This document shows positions 6,714-8,667 of a stretch of 8,667 bases of DNA, one piece after another. Positions within the stretch are counted from its first letter, which is position 1, and every line of letters begins with the position of its first letter. The notes beneath the pieces were generated by a model. The model did not search any database. It had not been told where the DNA came from and saw nothing but the letters and a program-made list of their open reading frames with translations. Source of the DNA: DASRHK01 sp035650495 (lineage in GTDB: Bacteria; Pseudomonadota; Gammaproteobacteria; Nevskiales; Nevskiaceae). The position numbers were made by a program, and so were the translations under genes. Location: assembly GCA_035650495.1 (NCBI GenBank), contig DASRHK010000020.1:1-8667 (forward strand), read 5' to 3'.

Positions 6714-7504
6714 TGGACGAACGCGGCATCACGCTGCGCTATGACGTGGACCGCACGCGCCTTCCGCTCGAGCTGCGCAGCGTGTTCGTCGAGCTCGATG
6801 CCGACGCGAGCACGCGGGCGTGGATCGACGATGCGCTGACGCGTCGCAGGCCGTACGCGCGGATGGCGCTGCGCGGCGCCGCGATGGCGTTCGTGAACCT
6901 CTACGACGCGAATGGCTGGCTCTCCATCTGCCAGGATCGTCTGCTGGGCACCGAGCAATGGCGACGTCTGCTCGGCAAAGGTGGAGCAAGCCTGCTCGAC
7001 GTCGGCGCCGGCGACGGAACCATCACGCAAGCGCTCGCGGCGCTGTTCGATCAGGTGGTGACGACCGAGCTGTCCGCGCCCATGGCCCGCCGGCTGCGCG
7101 CCCGGGGCTACGCGTGTCACCAGATCGATCTCGCGTTCGACACGATCGACGGTCGCTTCGACGTCGTCGCGCTCCAGAATGTGATCGATCGCACGACGCA
7201 TCCATTGCGCTTGCTCGACGGCGCAGCCGCGCTGCTCGCCGACGGTGGTCGCGTCGTCGTCGCCGTGCCCGTGCCGATCGAGCCGGGCGTGTTCAAGGGC
7301 TCCGCGATCCTCGAGCCGGCCGAGGTGATTCCGGCCGGCATCGGGAATTTCGAGGAAGCGGTCACTGCGCTGTGGACGCAGGTCTTCGAGCCGCGCGGCT
7401 ATCGCGTCACCGCCCTGACGCGCGCGCCGTACCTCTGCAACGGCAGCGTCCGATCGCGCGTCGAGGTGCTCGACGATGCCATCTTCGTGCTCGCTGCGGA
7501 TTAG
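6713..7504 (+). CDS. DREV/METTL9-family SAM-dependent methyltransferase (putative protein histidine methyltransferase)
   Basis: This 263-aa class I methyltransferase resembles animal METTL9 (DREV family) over nearly its full length, judged by recalled sequence. An N-terminal stretch LRSVFVELDADAST (21-34) matches the METTL9 region reading LQAVFVQSYLDQGT. LLDVGAGDG (94-102) is SAM motif I. TELSAPM (118-124) supplies the acidic ribose-binding Glu119. NVIDR (156-160), GGRVVVAVPVP (178-188), NFEEAV (212-217), TRAPYLC (236-242) and VLDDAIFVL (252-260) follow in METTL9 order and spacing. METTL9 methylates the N1 (pi) nitrogen of histidine in HxH motifs. Whether this bacterial homologue does so is inferred. 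The tyrosines preceding VLDD in METTL9 are replaced here (Arg, Val, Glu), which may signal different substrate recognition. There is no signal peptide, so it acts in the cytoplasm. The ATG overlaps the GMC stop as TAATG. A generic small-molecule methyltransferase is the alternative. Confidence 0.82.
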   Translation: MDERGITLRYDVDRTRLPLELRSVFVELDADASTRAWIDDALTRRRPYARMALRGAAMAFVNLYDANGWLSICQDRLLGTEQWRRLLGKGGASLLDVGAGDGTITQALAALFDQVVTTELSAPMARRLRARGYACHQIDLAFDTIDGRFDVVALQNVIDRTTHPLRLLDGAAALLADGGRVVVAVPVPIEPGVFKGSAILEPAEVIPAGIGNFEEAVTALWTQVFEPRGYRVTALTRAPYLCNGSVRSRVEVLDDAIFVLAAD

Positions 7505-8667
7505 AGCGCCAGCTGGAATCTCAGCTGATACGAGACTGGCTCGTCGTCGTTCAACGGACCACCGGAGGTCCTCAGCACCTTGACGATGTTCGCGCTCGTG
7601 CGCAGGAACGGATTCAGGTACCAGTTCAGTCCGAGGGTCGCGTCGCGCAGGCGGCCACCGTTGACGTCCTCGTCGGTGAGATTGATCTCCGAGAGACGCG
7701 CCGCGACTTCGAACGCGCCCCAGCCGTCCTTGCCGACGTTCGCCCGCGGGCGGATCCCGTCGAAGAAGCCCCGATCGGCTTTATAAGGCCGCGCTTCGCC
7801 GGTGAGCGTCCAGGTGGCCTGTGCGTACCAGCCCGTGAAGCGCGCGGTCGCTGCGGTCTCACGCTCGACCTGCACGATCTGATATTCGCTTTGCAGCGAT
7901 GCCGGGCCCCAAGCCGCGGCGAGCTCGGCGCCTTCCATGACGTAGCGATCGACGTCGTGGATCTCGCCGGTGTCGGCGAAGCGCTGCGCGAGCACGTCGG
8001 ATTCCGGCTTGGTGCGGAAGCGCACGGTGGAGAACTTGGGTCCCGTCGCGTTGGCGCTGTTCTCCGCGGTGGGCTTGCGCCAGATTCCCGCGAGTCCCAG
8101 ATGCACGACGCGATCGCTCGACAGCAGCGGTGCGAAGGTCGCGCGTGCAGCGAGACCGTAGCCTTCGTCGCCCGCCTGCGCGTTGCCGACCGGCTCACCG
8201 AAGATGCCGCCGTTCACGGTCCAGTTCGCGCCCGAGCTGGCGAGCATGATGCCGGGTGCGCGTGGCGGCACGAAGGCGAACGGCAGCGCGCGCTCCATGA
8301 AGGTGACGTTCTTGTCGGCCGCGAGCTGCTCCATGCTGAACGGCTGCTTCATCTGGCCGACCGTGATCATGAACGGCTTGTAGCCCGCGTAGGCGACGTA
8401 GCCGTCGGTGAGCGTCGCAGTGCCGGTGCTGAATTCCCACTCGACGCGATACAGCCAGTCCTTGAACAGTCCGCCGGTCAGGTAGAGACGCGAGCGCCGC
8501 AGCTCCGACCCGTTCGCCAGATCCGCCTTGTCGTCGTTGTACCAGGCGACGTCGAACTGCTGCAGCGTGCCGGGCTGGATCCAGAAGGCGCCGTCGGCGG
8601 TGGCGAGCTTGAAGCCGTCGTCCGTGGTGAGCTTCAGGCCGGATTTCTGCGCCTTGAGCTTGTCGTA
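7501..8667 (-). CDS. OprP/OprO-like outer membrane porin (5' end outside window)
   Basis: These 388 residues are the C-terminal part of a phosphate-selective porin O/P family (Porin_O_P type) beta-barrel, which forms outer-membrane channels for anions or other solutes. The frame stays open to the right edge, so the true start is beyond 8667; the Met encoded at 8370 is internal. Early residues in the window read DGFKLATADGAFWIQPGTLQ followed by QFDVAWY, and then LRRSRLYLTGGLFKDWLYRVEWEF. These are typical of the first strands of this family, so probably only the signal peptide and a short N-terminal segment are missing. Later segments alternate in barrel fashion, and GQMKQPFS is a family-like motif. 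The last residues are YQLRFQLAL. The terminal Leu replaces the usual aromatic, a mild oddity for the BAM recognition signal. The gene is convergent with the methyltransferase and their stop codons overlap. Substrate specificity is not readable. Confidence 0.88.
   Translation of the reverse strand, partial: YDKLKAQKSGLKLTTDDGFKLATADGAFWIQPGTLQQFDVAWYNDDKADLANGSELRRSRLYLTGGLFKDWLYRVEWEFSTGTATLTDGYVAYAGYKPFMITVGQMKQPFSMEQLAADKNVTFMERALPFAFVPPRAPGIMLASSGANWTVNGGIFGEPVGNAQAGDEGYGLAARATFAPLLSSDRVVHLGLAGIWRKPTAENSANATGPKFSTVRFRTKPESDVLAQRFADTGEIHDVDRYVMEGAELAAAWGPASLQSEYQIVQVERETAATARFTGWYAQATWTLTGEARPYKADRGFFDGIRPRANVGKDGWGAFEVAARLSEINLTDEDVNGGRLRDATLGLNWYLNPFLRTSANIVKVLRTSGGPLNDDEPVSYQLRFQLAL

Larger units (their letters stand above)
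1358..7504 (+). other. Predicted five-gene transcription unit (speA to DREV methyltransferase)
   Basis: Five same-strand genes follow each other with a 2-nt gap (3251-3252), a 4-nt ATGA overlap (4005-4008), exact abutment (4925/4926) and a 1-nt TAATG overlap (6713). None of the four internal starts has a clear Shine-Dalgarno, which fits translational coupling. No terminator-like hairpin with a T-run is seen inside the run. Genes of opposite strand flank it on both sides. Co-transcription is inferred. A separate internal promoter within the speA 3' end cannot be excluded, since polyamine synthesis and the dehydrogenase genes have no obvious shared function. Confidence 0.7.

Noticed and set aside
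7510..7527. Hairpin CAGCTG-gaatct-CAGCTG just after the methyltransferase stop
   Set aside because: The stem is only 6 bp and no T-run follows on either strand. It arises from a repeated Gln-Leu pair in the porin C-terminus, so it is not a convincing terminator.

Overview
This is a gene-dense, GC-rich window of bacterial chromosome with no non-coding gap longer than about 33 bp. The look is that of a gammaproteobacterium. Supporting signs are a DUF4124 envelope protein, a long PLP-dependent biosynthetic arginine decarboxylase beside spermidine synthase, and an OprP/OprO-type porin. The speE/speA pairing recalls Xanthomonadales or Nevskiales/Steroidobacteraceae-like bacteria. That placement is an impression from protein style, not a computed assignment. 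No RNA genes, mobile elements, CRISPR arrays or long repeats were seen.

Layout. (1) 20-466 (+): small exported DUF4124 protein. (2) 467-1324 (-): spermidine synthase speE, convergent with gene 1 and abutting it stop to stop. (3) A 33-bp divergent gap, 1325-1357. (4) 1358-7504 (+): five genes in one tightly packed run with junctions of +2, -4, 0 and -1 nt. They are speA (arginine decarboxylase), a gluconate 2-dehydrogenase subunit-3-like Tat protein, a His/Cys-rich lipoprotein of no recognised family, a GMC flavoprotein oxidoreductase with a four-cysteine cluster, and a methyltransferase that aligns end to end with the DREV/METTL9 family. (5) 7501-8667 (-): OprP-like porin running off the right edge. 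Its stop codon overlaps the methyltransferase stop.

How the genes may work together. SpeA and SpeE belong to polyamine synthesis: arginine to agmatine, and putrescine plus decarboxylated SAM to spermidine. The agmatine-to-putrescine steps and SpeD are not in the window. The next three genes look like a periplasmic, membrane-anchored alcohol/sugar dehydrogenase. The GMC subunit has no signal peptide and probably crosses the membrane together with the Tat-signal small subunit. The usual cytochrome c subunit is missing, and the uncharacterised lipoprotein occupies its place.

The most interesting point is the last gene of the run. Animal METTL9 methylates histidine in HxH motifs with a small middle residue. 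The lipoprotein two genes upstream carries an AHGHA motif, and the GMC protein carries an HQH at its active site. A bacterial METTL9-like histidine methyltransferase that modifies its operon partner is therefore a testable hypothesis. The sequence does not prove it.
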